This document shows positions 24,001 through 35,520 of a stretch of 64,000 nt of DNA, in pieces. The translations under genes were made by a program, and so were the position numbers. A model generated the notes under the pieces. That model was not told where the DNA came from. It saw only the letters and a program-made list of their open reading frames with translations, and searched no databases. Within the stretch, counting starts at the first letter, position 1, and each line of letters begins with the position of its first letter. The stretch comes from Montifringilla adamsi (lineage: Eukaryota > Chordata > Aves > Passeriformes > Passeridae), in NCBI GenBank assembly GCA_017590115.1, contig JAGGNK010010225.1:9754239-9818238 (forward strand), read 5' to 3'.

Positions 24001-27000
24001 ATAAGAATTCCTCTTACCTTCCAATGGGTTTTGTGTAAAGAAATATTGGTGTGGGAGGAAAGAAAATCAGACCAATCTCCCCCCACAGTCATCTGCATCG
24101 CTTAGATTTTTTTTTTCCCCTCCCTTAAAACTCTTCTTTAACATATTGGGTTAAGGCTTTAAAAAGCGAAGGCTCGCGCTAAGAAACCCTGTTCCTTCAA
24201 TGATTCCCTATTTCAAATAAAAGGATTTAAGTTGACGTATGACCACGTGAGCACATAATACAGCGCATTATTGTGGCATTTGGAGTGGAGACCCGGTCTG
24301 GCTCCGTCTGCGATTACGCTTTTCCAGTTTCTGTTCAGAGCAAGCACTGCTTTCTATTATTTTTTTTTCCTCCTGCCCCCATCACCGTCCCCACAAGAGC
24401 TGGCCATTTCGCTGACAGCTTTCGTTCCTTATGGAAAGGTTATTGTCGAGCCGAGAGGACGAAATGCTTCGTTAGAAAGGATGGATTTTATTTTAAGGTA
24501 TTTCCGTTGATTGTTCATTTATGTGGTGAGTTATTGCTGTTCGAGGCAAAGGTCAGTAGCAGAGGCTGGAGTGAGTGCGTGTGTGTGCGTGCGGGTGTGT
24601 GTGCACCCGGAGCCAGGCTGCTTCCCCCTTTGTTTCAATTTGCTGTGGTAAATATTCAACTCTACCCTTGCAGCGAGCAGAGCAGGCAGAGTTTGCTTCT
24701 TTATTTATTTTTCTCCATAGAGATCCCACACTGCTGTTGATGGCCAGCTGCCTCCGCTACAGCCCCTCGATTGCCATTTTACCATTATTTATGACCGGCT
24801 GGAGATAGGAAACCTCTTTTATTGTCGTGTTTGAATATTTCCCCCCTTAATTTTATTCTATTATTTTATTTGTGTGTTTGTGTGTTTATTTATTTATGTA
24901 TTTGGGCAAGTCGGAGAAAACGATGTGGGGGGTGTGTGATGCTCCTCTGTCGGGGTCGTGCTCGAGTGTGCGGCGGCGGTTGTTGTTTTATGGGTGTTTG
25001 TTCGGCCGCTGCCGCTCCGTAAATCGATGACTGTGCGATCGTGCTGCCATTTTATTTATGATGCTTTAGTGGTACTTTGTTTATTGTGCGAGGAGCGCTG
25101 CATGAGTGCTCAGCTCTATGGCAAAGCTTCCCCTTCCCAAATGAGCCAAGGCGCTCCTCTTTATTTCTCCGCGGTGAGAAGGAGCTGAACCAAGAGCCAG
25201 CCACGGCTTCTAACAATAAATCAGCCTTGAAAATGTGGGGGTTTATTCTGCCTCTCTGACTGGGGATCTGGAAAGAGAGAATTAAAAGGAGAGGAGTGGA
25301 AAGTATGTTCTAGAAAAACATATACTAGCTCTAAATTAATATCCATGCCGTCGTATACATAAATATAGATATATCCATATATATAAATATGTAAGTATTT
25401 GTGTATACTTATCAATGTGAATGCACAGATATAAATGCACTTTAAATGGCAAAAATGAAAGATTACTTGGCTATCCAAAGAGGGCAAAACGCTAAATGAA
25501 ACCCTGTTTCCGCGGTCTGCCCCGGCTTTGGGAAAGGTTGGAGCCCTGGGACTCTCTTTCCTCCAGTTCGTTCCATGCCTCTCGCTTATTCTTGTTGAGC
25601 CATTTTGTGTCCAGTTACGCGCTGTTTGTAATTGCTCGTCTTCTAAGGGGTCAGAAAGAGAGGGAGAGAGGGAGAAAAGTGAACGATGATAAAAACTCCG
25701 CTGAGAGCACCAGAAAAAAAGAGGTTATTTCCACTCGGAGCTATTCGCGGCCATTCTGCAGAGACCTTCAGGGTGATGTTTGGGATGGTCTCACGTTTCC
25801 CCGCTCTTTAAAGCCGCTCTCGAAGCAGAACTGACCCAAATAAATTTTATTTCCCCTTCTCGCCACACTGAAGCACGATGTCTCTCTCTTCAGCAAGGGA
25901 AGGAGAGCTCCTTTGCTCCCATCTGTGTGTTTAAAAGCCAACATTGGCGTTGCCGTATTTTGAAATGGGCCAAAATGTGCCTCAAAAATAAAATCCAAGC
26001 TTTAATTGCAGTTAAATTACTTGGCAGTCTTTCCTCTGATTTATGACCCAGTTTGGATGCATATTGACCCAGTTAAAACACTCATAAATAATACAGTCCT
26101 GCTCTAAGTAAAAGAAAGCAAGAAGAGTTCTGGAGGAAAGGGGGGATTTCGCCGAGTTGTGTAAATAACTTCAGTCTGTTGAGCAAATAGCAAAGAGTGC
26201 GTTGCCTCTCTAGTGTTAGAAAATATAAACAACAATTTAGATTGACCACGGCTTGCTTCGATTGTCCAGTCCTTCTCTAATTCAGCTGATATCCCCTTCT
26301 AACTCTCTAACGACTTGGACAAGCACCACTTCCAGGAGTGGCCCACTTCTCCCTCAGCTCCCTGCCTTGCTATTTCATGTCTAAGAGATCCCCCAGAAAC
26401 AGCCCTGAATTATGGTGCTGCCTGCTTCCATTTCGGGGCATCCAAGGACAAGGTGCTTTACAGGCATTATTTTATTCGGAAAATAGTAATTCGGGGGAGG
26501 TGGAGGGGAGGGAGGGGAGGGAATGCCACAGAGTGGGACTCTTCGGGGAGAAAAGGCAGGTCATTTCTGACTCAGAAATCAGCCCCAAACACTGCCCGTC
26601 CCCCCGTCCCCCCACCCCCCACCCCCCCAAGCTGAGCCCTATCTCTCTCCGTGGAATGGAGCAGAAAGAAAATATTCGGCCTCTGGGAGAGAAAGACAGA
26701 TAAAAGCAGCGGGGTTCTGTGCGTTGGGACACTTATCCCGACATCATAGGAGACATAAAAAAAAATAATCATCTTCTCATGTTTAAAATTACCTCTTTGG
26801 GGAGAGGGGGGTCGTGGGGAAATGGGACTAATTGGAGAAATCTCGCAAAATACACTTTCCAGGCAGCAAGATGAATGGAAGAAACGCTTCCATATTCCTA
26901 CGAACCACTTCGGTTCTCACGATTAAAGTCCTTACATACCCTTCCATTTCTAAAAAAAAAACTCCCTCCGCTTCCCGTTCCCCGTTCTTAAATACAGACA

Positions 27001-27278
27001 TTTGGTCAGAAAATCCCGCTGAAGATGGCTCCCAAGTTGAAACGCGCTCTTAGGAAAAAGTGGCCCGGTTTTCGGCGGGGCCCCCCAAACCGGCAGGCTC
27101 CCCGGTGTCCGCAGGTTTCGGCAGTCCCCATCTTTTTCTCTCCCTGTACAAATCCTCCTCGCCAGTCCGGGGGGCTCCGCCGGGGCGCAGCGCTGCCTCT
27201 CAGTATTTGGCCGGGCAAGTGGGCGAATGGCAGATCAGCAGTTTCAGAAGAAAGTGTGGGGTTGATTATTGACTAAAA

Positions 27279-27311
<33 letters not shown>

Positions 27312-27780
27312 CTTCCAAAGCAACATTCACAGGATTGTTTGAAGCAAAACGCATACGAAGGATTTTTGCCTCTTCTCTCCTCCTACGCTGGCCGCTTCCC
27401 CTTTCATGTGGTGCCTTCTCACTTATGCCATAAGGAGCAAGTGTTTTCTGTTTTAGTGCTCTGTTTACAGCTTTGGTGCACGAAGTCATAAATCTTGCAT
27501 AGCCATAAATGACAAAAACCATTGGTATGCGTAAGAGGCCACCCCAGCCTTATAGTGCTTTTTATTTCTCGCTTCCCCCTCGCTTTGTTTGTGTTTAAAG
27601 ATGACGCTGGGTTCCCTCGTGCTTTAAACGGACTAGTTATATTTATAATGCCTTAATTAACGAAGTAACGTCAAGTTTACACCTAGATTTTATTCTCAGG
27701 CTCCGCTTAATGCTCGGAGCCCAGAGCCCCGTTACCGTCTGCCAGACGGGAAGGATCCCCAACTTTGTTTAAGTTCTCGT
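18031..27780. other. HOXA4-HOXA3 intergenic DNA, middle part
   Basis: No supported protein-coding gene is present. The stretch is unique AT-rich DNA with many TTTATGAC/CCATAAAT-type homeobox or CDX-like motifs (for example 21323-21332, 25050, 26040 and 27488-27510). A 17-base word at 21320-21336 recurs at 50269-50285. T and A runs occur near 18431-18450, 18942-18975 and 27285-27311. TGACCCAGTT occurs twice, 21 bases apart, at 26044 and 26065. Multispecies alignment would be needed to bound enhancers. Confidence 0.6.
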
Positions 27781-28900
27781 TTGCACGGTCGCTGCGGTGT
27801 TTCTGGTGCAGGAAACTGGGGGGACACCACCACCCCCAAACCCCGTCGGGCTAAGGAAAGAGGCCAGCGCCTTCCTCAGCTGTGCCGCGGAAAGAAGGCG
27901 AAGGCGAGCTGCGAGGAGCCGGGCCCGCGTCCACTCGAGGCTCCCACCCACGCATCCCCACGGGGTGCTGCGGGCACCCCGACCCGTCTGTGCAGCACAT
28001 GTGCGTGCGTGAACGCCTTCTGTGCCCGTCCCGGGCGCTGGGGATATTTAAGGGGGGCAGGGGGTGTCTGTGTGTACATCTGTGTGTGTGTGCGCTCACG
28101 CATGCATGAGTTAATAATTAGTAACTCTAATGATTTCCAGCGTGGCTCTGAAAGCATTGCCCAGAGCGGGGATCCTGGTGGGCTTTGGTTGGCTCTCCGG
28201 ACCCAGCCCCGGCTCTCCGGGCTTTGCTCCCCTCCCCGGGACTCAGCCGGGGCTGTGCGGGGCTCCCGGCCGTGGGGAGCGGCAGAGGGGCTATTCTGCA
28301 GCTGCCCCCCAAGCCCACCGGTAAGAGGGACAAACTCAAACCCCCACAGCAGCACCCTGGAGGCTGGTGAGAGCGACCCTTTGTGAGCGCCGTTTGTCTT
28401 CATTAGCATAATTTTCCTGGACTTCGGTGACGCCCGGGTGCGGGGGGGCCGCACTCCTTCACTGCCGTGCTCCTGCGCTCCCTCCCCAGCCCCCACCCTG
28501 CCCCATGCTTCCCCAGGCGGCCGCCTTTCTTTCTTCCTTCCTTTTTTTTTTTTTTTTTTTTAATATTTTCCTATTTTCCCCGCTCCAACTCCCCCCCACA
28601 CCCCCACCCCCCTCCTTCCCTCTTTCTCCTTCCCTTCCCAGAGCAGCCCTGGGAAACATCCCCGTCCTCCGTGCCCCGCACAGGGGGAGCACGGTACGCC
28701 GAGGACCGGCTCGGGGTAGGGTGCGCAGCTGGAAGCGTCAGGGGAGCGGGGTAGGCGGGTGTGCGGAGCAATCGACCCCATCCCGTGCGGGGCAGGACTC
28801 GCCCCTCTCGGCCGGGGGGTGCCGGGTGCCGATGAGCTGAGCCGGTGCCCACCCCGCGGCCGCAGGGATCGAGTTGGGGCAGACAGCCCCTGCTCTCTGG
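27781..28900. promoter_or_regulatory. CpG-rich region upstream of HOXA3
   Basis: This long GC-rich stretch is broken by a polypyrimidine run at about 28520-28640. It contains an EGR-like site CACCCACGC at 27945-27953. Its size and CpG density suggest an upstream HOXA3 promoter with a non-coding first exon, or an antisense promoter, as this interval has in mammals. I cannot identify a specific exon. Confidence 0.45.
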
Positions 28901-28914
28901 GTTGTGTCGCCTCC

Positions 28915-28945
<31 letters not shown>

Positions 28946-28972
28946 GAGAGAGAGAGAGAGGGAGAGAGAGAG
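28915..28972. repeat. A-run plus (GA)n low-complexity repeat
   Basis: A run of about 27 A residues continues directly into an imperfect GA/GGGA repeat. It is a purine-only tract of nearly 60 bases. Confidence 0.9.
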
Positions 28973-29091
28973 CATGCTGGCTTCCGCCTCAGTCGTCAGA
29001 AGTTAAGGTAAGCAGGCCACAAATACGCTGCTATCAGTCGTGAATGGCGGAGTTTATGTCCCAGTGATTTATGACCGTAGACTTAAATGTC

Positions 29092-29108
29092 GGTTCAAGA
29101 AGAGTTCA
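29092..29108 (+). promoter_or_regulatory. Perfect DR5 retinoid element upstream of HOXA3
   Basis: GGTTCA-AGAAG-AGTTCA fits RGKTCA-N5-RGKTCA with no mismatch. The half-sites are the same pair as in the HOXA1 3' RARE, with a different spacer. It lies about 2.8 kb upstream of the HOXA3 start codon, just after the CpG-rich region. RAR/RXR binding is inferred from the motif alone. Confidence 0.6.
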
Positions 29109-31786
29109 CAAGCTGGGGCTTCCTTCCAGGCAGTGACTGATACCCTTACACTTCGTGTTCAGGCAGCTCTCTCTCCTCTCTTCCCCCCACCCCCCACCTT
29201 CCCTCAACTTTGTCTTTATCTTTCAGGAAATCTTTCAGGGGGGCTGCCTGGTTTTTCGTCCTAGAGTCAGAGTTTGGGGCTCGGTTGGGAGTTACGGGGT
29301 AAAGATCTGGTGTGCTTGGGAAGGGGGGGGGAAGCGCAACGAAGGAGAGGGTAGGAGAGAGCTGAAGTAGGGAGTGGGGAAAACCAAGCGGACTTGCCTT
29401 CCCAAGCAATTTTCATCTGCTGTTTCTGGGCTGTCTGGGTGGAGGGAGAGAAGTTGGTAAAGTGCAGAGCCGTGTATTGCACAAACCGAGACGGAGCCGA
29501 TAAAACAGGCATTGGAAAGCTTGGGGACCCATTTGTGTTTGTAAAACCTGCCTTTTTGTCTTCGAAGGGGAGAGGAGATCTTTGCCCATCCCAGGCACCG
29601 GCTGAGGTGGTAAATCCACCTCCTCTCCCCTTTCCCGTTAGGACGCTGTCGAGATCGTTGTCTCTCTTAATCCCGCTATTCCCACTTTCTCCTGGAATGA
29701 CCGGGCGCTCCTCAGGTTACCCCCGCTTCTCTATAACTTTGTAGGAAGTGATTAACTTGGCGAATCCAAACTCGGGATCTGATTTTTTTTTTTTTTTTTA
29801 ACTTGCTGGCAGACGGCCGAAGCTCCAATAATATTTTGCCTTCCAAGTAAAGTTGCCTATTGTCTGCAGGCCGGCAGCTACGGGAGCAGCGCACCCCGCA
29901 TCCTTGCTCCGCGCTGCCCGTCCTGCCAGCGCCACAAAACTTCGCAGCGGCCGAAGGAAGGTGAAATATTTGATGTCGCGGTCATGAAAGGCGGGTGCCT
30001 TTGTGAAATCACCGCTGGCTGATTGTTTCCTCCTTCTCCTTTGGTAGTGGTGTCTATAGTCTCTCTTTCAAAGGAATTGAGAAAAATCACACCAGGCCTC
30101 GATAGCAGAGGCAAGGAGAGGCAAGGAGCTGGAAATTGTGTATGCGCCTCAGATCTCCACTGGCTTATTAGCTTAATAGCATCCAAAGAGCTTGATTAGT
30201 GCAATAACAGGGTAACCGCCCTGCTGTAGGTGTGTTACCTTCATTTTGTTACGATCTAACAAAGGGAATACTGTTTTCTAAGAACTTGTATAACTTGAAA
30301 GGCGTAGAATGAGCTCGTTTGGTGCTTGTGTTGTGTAAGGCTTTTCACCCCTAAGCATTTGTCCTCGTTAGATGTTTTTTGGGGAAAATATCCAGCTGCT
30401 TAAGTACAGGGAAAGTGGTAAAAGGAAAGAGGCCCTTCTGATCTGAAAAGACGTGGTTATTTGCCAGCAAGGGGTTAGGAGGACGGTGAGAAACACACTT
30501 CAGTTTCTGAGAACAATGTAAGTGCGTGTGGAAACACCTCCTAGATCGGAGGTTATGCACAGGTCTCCTCTCTCATTAATACGGGCGATTCTTTAATTGG
30601 TTATTTTCAGGCAGGTGACGAGTAGACTTTAGTTTGGGTGTGGGGGGGGGAATGGATTCGCCCGGGCAGGAGAAGCATTCTCTGAGTTTGTGTCCACCCT
30701 CTCCCCAGCCAAGTGACCCTCATACATCAAATTACATAGCAGTTTCCAAGACAGAACCTATTATCGCTAAGTTGGAAGGAAAGTTCAAGCCGTGGTCATG
30801 GAGATGAACGCTGGTTTTTCAGGTTTCTGGTGTGTTTTTTTCCCCCAATCCATCATGTTTTAACAGGTAGGATCTGGCTGATTCCACGAAAAGTTAGTGT
30901 CTTGAAAATAACTGCTGAAAAAAACAAACCAACGACCGCCCCTGCTGGCCTCTCTGGAGGGGCTCTGAGCGGCGCCGGGCGCAGTTGAGGCCGGACCCAC
31001 TCGCGAGTGGGAGGCAGGCTCGGGGCTCCGCGGAACGGCCCAAGCCGCGCTCCAGGACCGAGAGGGAGCCGCTGCGGGCGGCGGGCGGGGCTCGCCCGGG
31101 CAGAAACCACTGCTGCCAGGGTGCGTGACCTGGGCGGCTCGGGGTGGTGTGCGGGCACGGAGGGGAGAAGCTGCTGGCTTCGTTTATTTTCCTATCGAGC
31201 ATTTCATAGACAAGCCCAAATCCATCACTTGGGGTCGGGGTGTTTAAATATCCCTGCCTAGGAAACCTTTCCACCCTGCTCCTGCCCCCTGCCACATGTA
31301 GACAGGAACCATCTCTTATATTTCTTTGAAGTTGTATGAAGAGCCGTAACCAGGAGGGAAAGGCTAAAAATAAAGCAACGCTGGTTAAAGGAGACGGTTT
31401 GATGTTAGAGTTGGACTGAAGTAATAGCCCAGCCCCTTTGCATTACCGATTCCTCGATCACCCTTATCTCAGAGACCGGTATTAAAACAGCCTCTTGGTG
31501 ATAAACCATCAACCCGCTTGCTCTGTTCCTTAAGAAGAAAGAAATAATAATAATAATAAAAAAAAAACCCTAGAAAGCCTCTATCCCGGTGCAGCAAAGC
31601 ACATATTTGTAGCTGCCAGTAAATCCAGGCAGCTTTTATATCGAAATGCTCCACGCCTGAGGCCAAGTCATGCTGCTAAATATTGCTGACCACTTTTTCT
31701 TTTATGGCTTTCATGTCACTTAGCTATTGAAAGTAAGATGGATTTGTACCATTTCTTCACCCTGCTCTGCTCTCCCCACACCCCAG
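29109..31786. other. Upstream flank of HOXA3
   Basis: No supported gene is present. A GC-rich block at about 30940-31180 may be a promoter. A one-mismatch DR5 lies at 30782-30798. The segment 31680-31786 ends in a pyrimidine-rich acceptor-like stretch directly before the HOXA3 coding exon. Confidence 0.55.
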
Positions 31787-31903
31787 GTCTGCCCGGAGAG
31801 GCCATTGGAGGAAGAGTGCCACGTGACAGAGGGGTGCCAATGTTATTCTCCAAGGGTGTCAAGACCCTGTCAGTTTGCGAAATAAATATTGGGAAACAAC
31901 GAA
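31787..31903 (+). other. HOXA3: HOXA3 5'UTR portion of first coding exon
   Basis: A strong polypyrimidine tract and CAG end at 31786 in a region homologous to the acceptor before the HOXA3 coding exon. The 117 bases that follow would be leader. It contains a CACGTG E-box core near 31819. Upstream non-coding exons are expected but not located. Confidence 0.5.
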
Positions 31904-33417
31904 ATGCAAAAAGCGACCTACTACGACAGCTCTGCAATCTATGGTGCCTACCCCTACCAAGGAGCAAATGGTTTCACTTATAATGCGAGTCAGCAGCAAT
32001 ATCCTCCATCTTCATCACTTGTGGAAACTGAGTACCACCGCCCCGCGTGCTCCCTCCAGTCCCCTGGCAGCTCTGTGTCCCACCACAAGGCCAATGACAT
32101 CAGTGAGAGTTGCATGAGGACCCTCCCCAGCCAGACTCTCCAGCCCCCCAGCCTCGCTGACCCACAGGCTCCACCGCAGCCGCCTCCAGCCCAGCAGTCA
32201 CAACCTCCACCTCCGACCTCCACCTCACCACCTCAAAATGCCAGCAGCAACCCTGCCCCGGCCAACCCCACCAAGAGCCCAGCTCTTAACTCACCCACCG
32301 TGTCCAAACAGATATTCCCATGGATGAAAGAGTCTCGGCAAAACACAAAGCAGAAAAACAGCAGTTCCAGTTCAGGTATGAAACATGCTCCCCCTCTCCC
32401 TGGGTATTCCTGGGCTGACTATGCATCTGGTGGGGAGGAGGGCTGTCTTACCCACCTTCACTTCAGGGAGGGGAGGGTGGGGGCTTTTTCACCCTCTGAG
32501 CTGACCCCATGAAACTTTTGGAAAGGGCTTGCCATCACTCAGCTTATTCACTGAGGGGAGCTCGGTGAAAAAAACACCCCATACAAAAGTTTCCCAGCCT
32601 TGCAGAATGGATCTGAACTGACTTTTCTTCCTAGTGGCAGAACCACTTGTGCCCTCCAGCATCTATCACATTTCTTAGGTAATCCCCTCTTCAGTAAATC
32701 ATGTCAGTGTGGAGCAGCCCAGGCCTTAAGCCAGAGGCTTGTCCCAAGTACTTTGTTGGCATGGTGCTGTTAGATTAATAAGACAGTGACCTATCTCTGC
32801 TGAAGTGTAACGGGAATAAAATAGCTCATAATCATGTGCAGGCAGGATCAATGCCCTGCATGCAGTCAGAACCTCTTCCTATTTTAATAAGCTGATTGGC
32901 AAAGTTACAAGCCTGGTAAACAAAAATCATTCGGGAGTGCTATAAACTTCAGCCCATAAAACATTATTTGAGGGATGGAAGTGTATATCAAGGCTTTTAT
33001 TACTCAAGGAAACCCAAACTGATAACACCAGTGCTAGCTCCAAAGCCCAGAAGTCAGGCTTATTCTGATTTCTTCCTCTTTTTTGCTTAAATGTGCCTTA
33101 GAAATAGAGTTCAAAACTTTAACAAATGTTTTGCTGGTCTGCTTTTTAAAGCTGTGGTAACATTGCTGTTTTCAACCTTCCATATCATGTATTTATTTGA
33201 TTAAAAAGCAGCAAAACTTAGATATATCTCTATGCTTATATGCAAGCCTAGCTACTGTGTGTTCTTCTTTATATATATTATACTTCCCAATCACTACCAT
33301 ATGTTCATGCTATATACCAGACATGATTAAATATTCCACTACACTGATAATTCTATATTTATATGTTAAAATTTTGTATTTTAGATATCTAGCTTTCAGG
33401 CATTTGTAGCTGATGTG

Positions 33418-33449
<32 letters not shown>

Positions 33450-34607
33450 TATATATGGAGAACAGCTATTTCTCAAAGACTCTGATCCCACTATGTCAGC
33501 AGAGCCACAGGTTCAGTTTCAGCGCTTCTAAACCTCACTGTGTTTCCCTGAACCTTCCTTGCTCCTCTTTACCAAGCTCAAGATATGTTGGATGCTGTCA
33601 TTCTTAGGGGAAGCAAGTGTAGTCATACAGTGACACTAATGAGGTCAAGGAACTCTTTCAAGGCTTGGAGCTTGGCACAACTGAGCTCATGCCTTGGGGG
33701 AGCACTGGCTGCACGCATGGGCATCCATCTTGCCTTTGGGAGCTGAAGTCTCCAGGTACTGGTGTTGTTGGCCGTTTTCTCATGTTGCCGTGTGTAGGTT
33801 TGCCATGCTGACTGTGTTCTTTGTGTGATTTACATAGGTGAGAGTTGTGCTGGTGATAAAAGCCCTCCAGGGCAAGCCTCCTCTAAGCGAGCCCGTACAG
33901 CTTACACAAGTGCCCAGCTGGTAGAACTGGAAAAGGAGTTCCACTTCAATAGGTACCTTTGCAGGCCACGAAGGGTAGAAATGGCTAATTTGCTCAATCT
34001 CACAGAAAGACAGATCAAAATCTGGTTTCAAAACCGCAGAATGAAATACAAAAAGGATCAAAAGGGAAAGGGTATGATGACCTCTTCAGGAGGACAGTCC
34101 CCAAGCAGAAGCCCCGTCCCTCCAGCTGCTGGGGGATATCTAAACTCTATGCATTCTTTAGTAAACAGTGTCCCCTACGAACCCCAGTCGCCTCCACCAT
34201 TTAACAAGCCTCATCAAAACACCTATGGCATCCCTGCATCGTATACTGCTCCTCTTAATAATTGCCCACCTCCTCAAAAGAGATACACGGGGACAGCAGC
34301 TGTGACACCTGAATATGATACTCATCCTCTTCAAGGCAACGGTTATGGGAATCCACATATACAGGGAAGCCCCGTCTATGTAGGGGGCAACTACGTGGAG
34401 ACCATGACCAATTCTGGGCCTTCCATCTTTGGTCTAACTCATCTCCCTCATCCTCCCTCTGCCAACATGGACTACAGCGGGGCTGGGCCAATGGCCAACA
34501 ATCACCACCATGGACCTTGTGATCCACATCCAACATACACAGACCTTACCGCTCACCATCCTTCTCAGGGAAGAATTCAGGAAGCGCCCAAACTCACTCA
34601 TCTGTAA
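31904..34607 (+). CDS. HOXA3: HOXA3 homeodomain transcription factor (two exons: 31904-32375, 33838-34607)
   Basis: HOXA3 patterns rhombomeres 5-6, third-arch neural crest, thymus and parathyroid. The true start is ATG at 31904 ([14 protein letters not shown]); an in-frame upstream extension begins only at a TTG and is not conserved. Exon 1 ends after the PBX hexapeptide IFPWMKES (about residues 137-144) and a Ser run. The donor is GTATGA at 32376 and the acceptor TAG ends at 33837; G158 is the split codon, then [11 protein letters not shown]. The homeodomain is about residues 173-232 with intact [13 protein letters not shown]. The C-terminal region (QSPSRSPVP, then [12 protein letters not shown] before the stop) is the conserved HOX3 C-terminal domain. 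Residues 88-115 are Pro/Gln-rich. The total is 413 aa, the length I recall for avian HOXA3. It is intact. Confidence 0.97.
32376..33837 (+). other. HOXA3: HOXA3 intron
   Basis: This is a 1462-base GT-AG intron. It remains open in the exon-1 frame until a stop at 32510-32512. A (TA)n microsatellite lies at 33417-33457. No other element is recognised. Confidence 0.9.
33417..33457. repeat. (TA)n microsatellite in HOXA3 intron
   Basis: An alternating TA tract has a short ACACA interruption in the middle. Confidence 0.9.
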
Positions 34608-35520
34608 GAGACAGGAGTCACTAAGAGGAACAGCAAGCCCCCAAGTTTTGGAAAGTACTCATCCCTTCCCTTCTCTCTCCTCCCCCCAACATGTGCCCTC
34701 CCCTTCCCTTCTCGTTTCTTTTGTTCGTTTCGGTTTGTTTTGTTTCCTTTCGTAAAAGCGTTTTCTAGTTTATGTGACGTAGCAATATTTGTTGCTTGAA
34801 TTGCTCTATAGTTTCACTAGTGGATATTTATCTTCTTGAACTGTAGCCTTGTGTCTCACTTTGGGAGTATGCAGAGGCTTTATACTTTACCTTCTACACT
34901 TTTATCAAAACAGGGTATATGAACAAATTTTCTATAAAAGGAATTCTTAAATGTGAATTTGTTCGTACATGATTGATCCCACGGGGAAGCAATTTTTTTT
35001 ATTGCACTTCTTTTAAATAGCAAGAAAGACATCAAAAGCGCTTGGACAGGGACTTCCTGGACAATTATTGATACGTGTAAGTCTTTCAATGTGTGTATGC
35101 TGGTGAACATTCAGATTTATTTATATTTTTTTTCGCAAACATTGAATAATCTAAGTGTTTAAAATTTTATTTATCCCCATTTGTTCATATTTATATATAT
35201 ATAAAAAAATCTGTACCCTGAATATTCAGGAGGCCATATATTAGATGGCATATCGGCACGTGTTAGAAATATCATTTGAAAGGAAACTATTAACTCCTTT
35301 TATTAAAAATAGTGATAATAATGATGATGACGATGCAATAAAATCTGGGAAAAAAGATCGCGGTTTGAATACTTTATGCTTGTAACATCCAGCTAGGCAA
35401 AAAGTGTGTGAAGCTGAAAAGGCTAGATTTGTTTTGAAAGTTATACATTCCTTGCTGCTCACGTTCTGGAAAAAAAAAAATAAAGTTTTTATTCTGAATA
35501 ATAAAGAGTTAAGGACATGT
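34608..35520 (+). other. HOXA3: HOXA3 3'UTR with alternative poly(A) signals
   Basis: AT-rich trailer sequence follows the HOXA3 stop. AATAAA hexamers lie at 35337-35342, 35479-35484 and 35500-35505. The last pair are 21 bases apart, and the trailer probably ends shortly after. AU-rich TTTATTTATA motifs near 35116 and 35167 suggest message instability elements. Confidence 0.7.

Noticed and set aside
14060..31786. A miR-10 or miR-196 hairpin in the HOXA interval.
   Set aside because: Those microRNAs belong to other positions (group-4 of HOXB/HOXD, and HOXA9-A10), and I found no match to the mature miR-10 sequence by eye.
31889..31903. A five-codon N-terminal extension of HOXA3.
   Set aside because: It would start at TTG; the conserved protein begins at the ATG at 31904.
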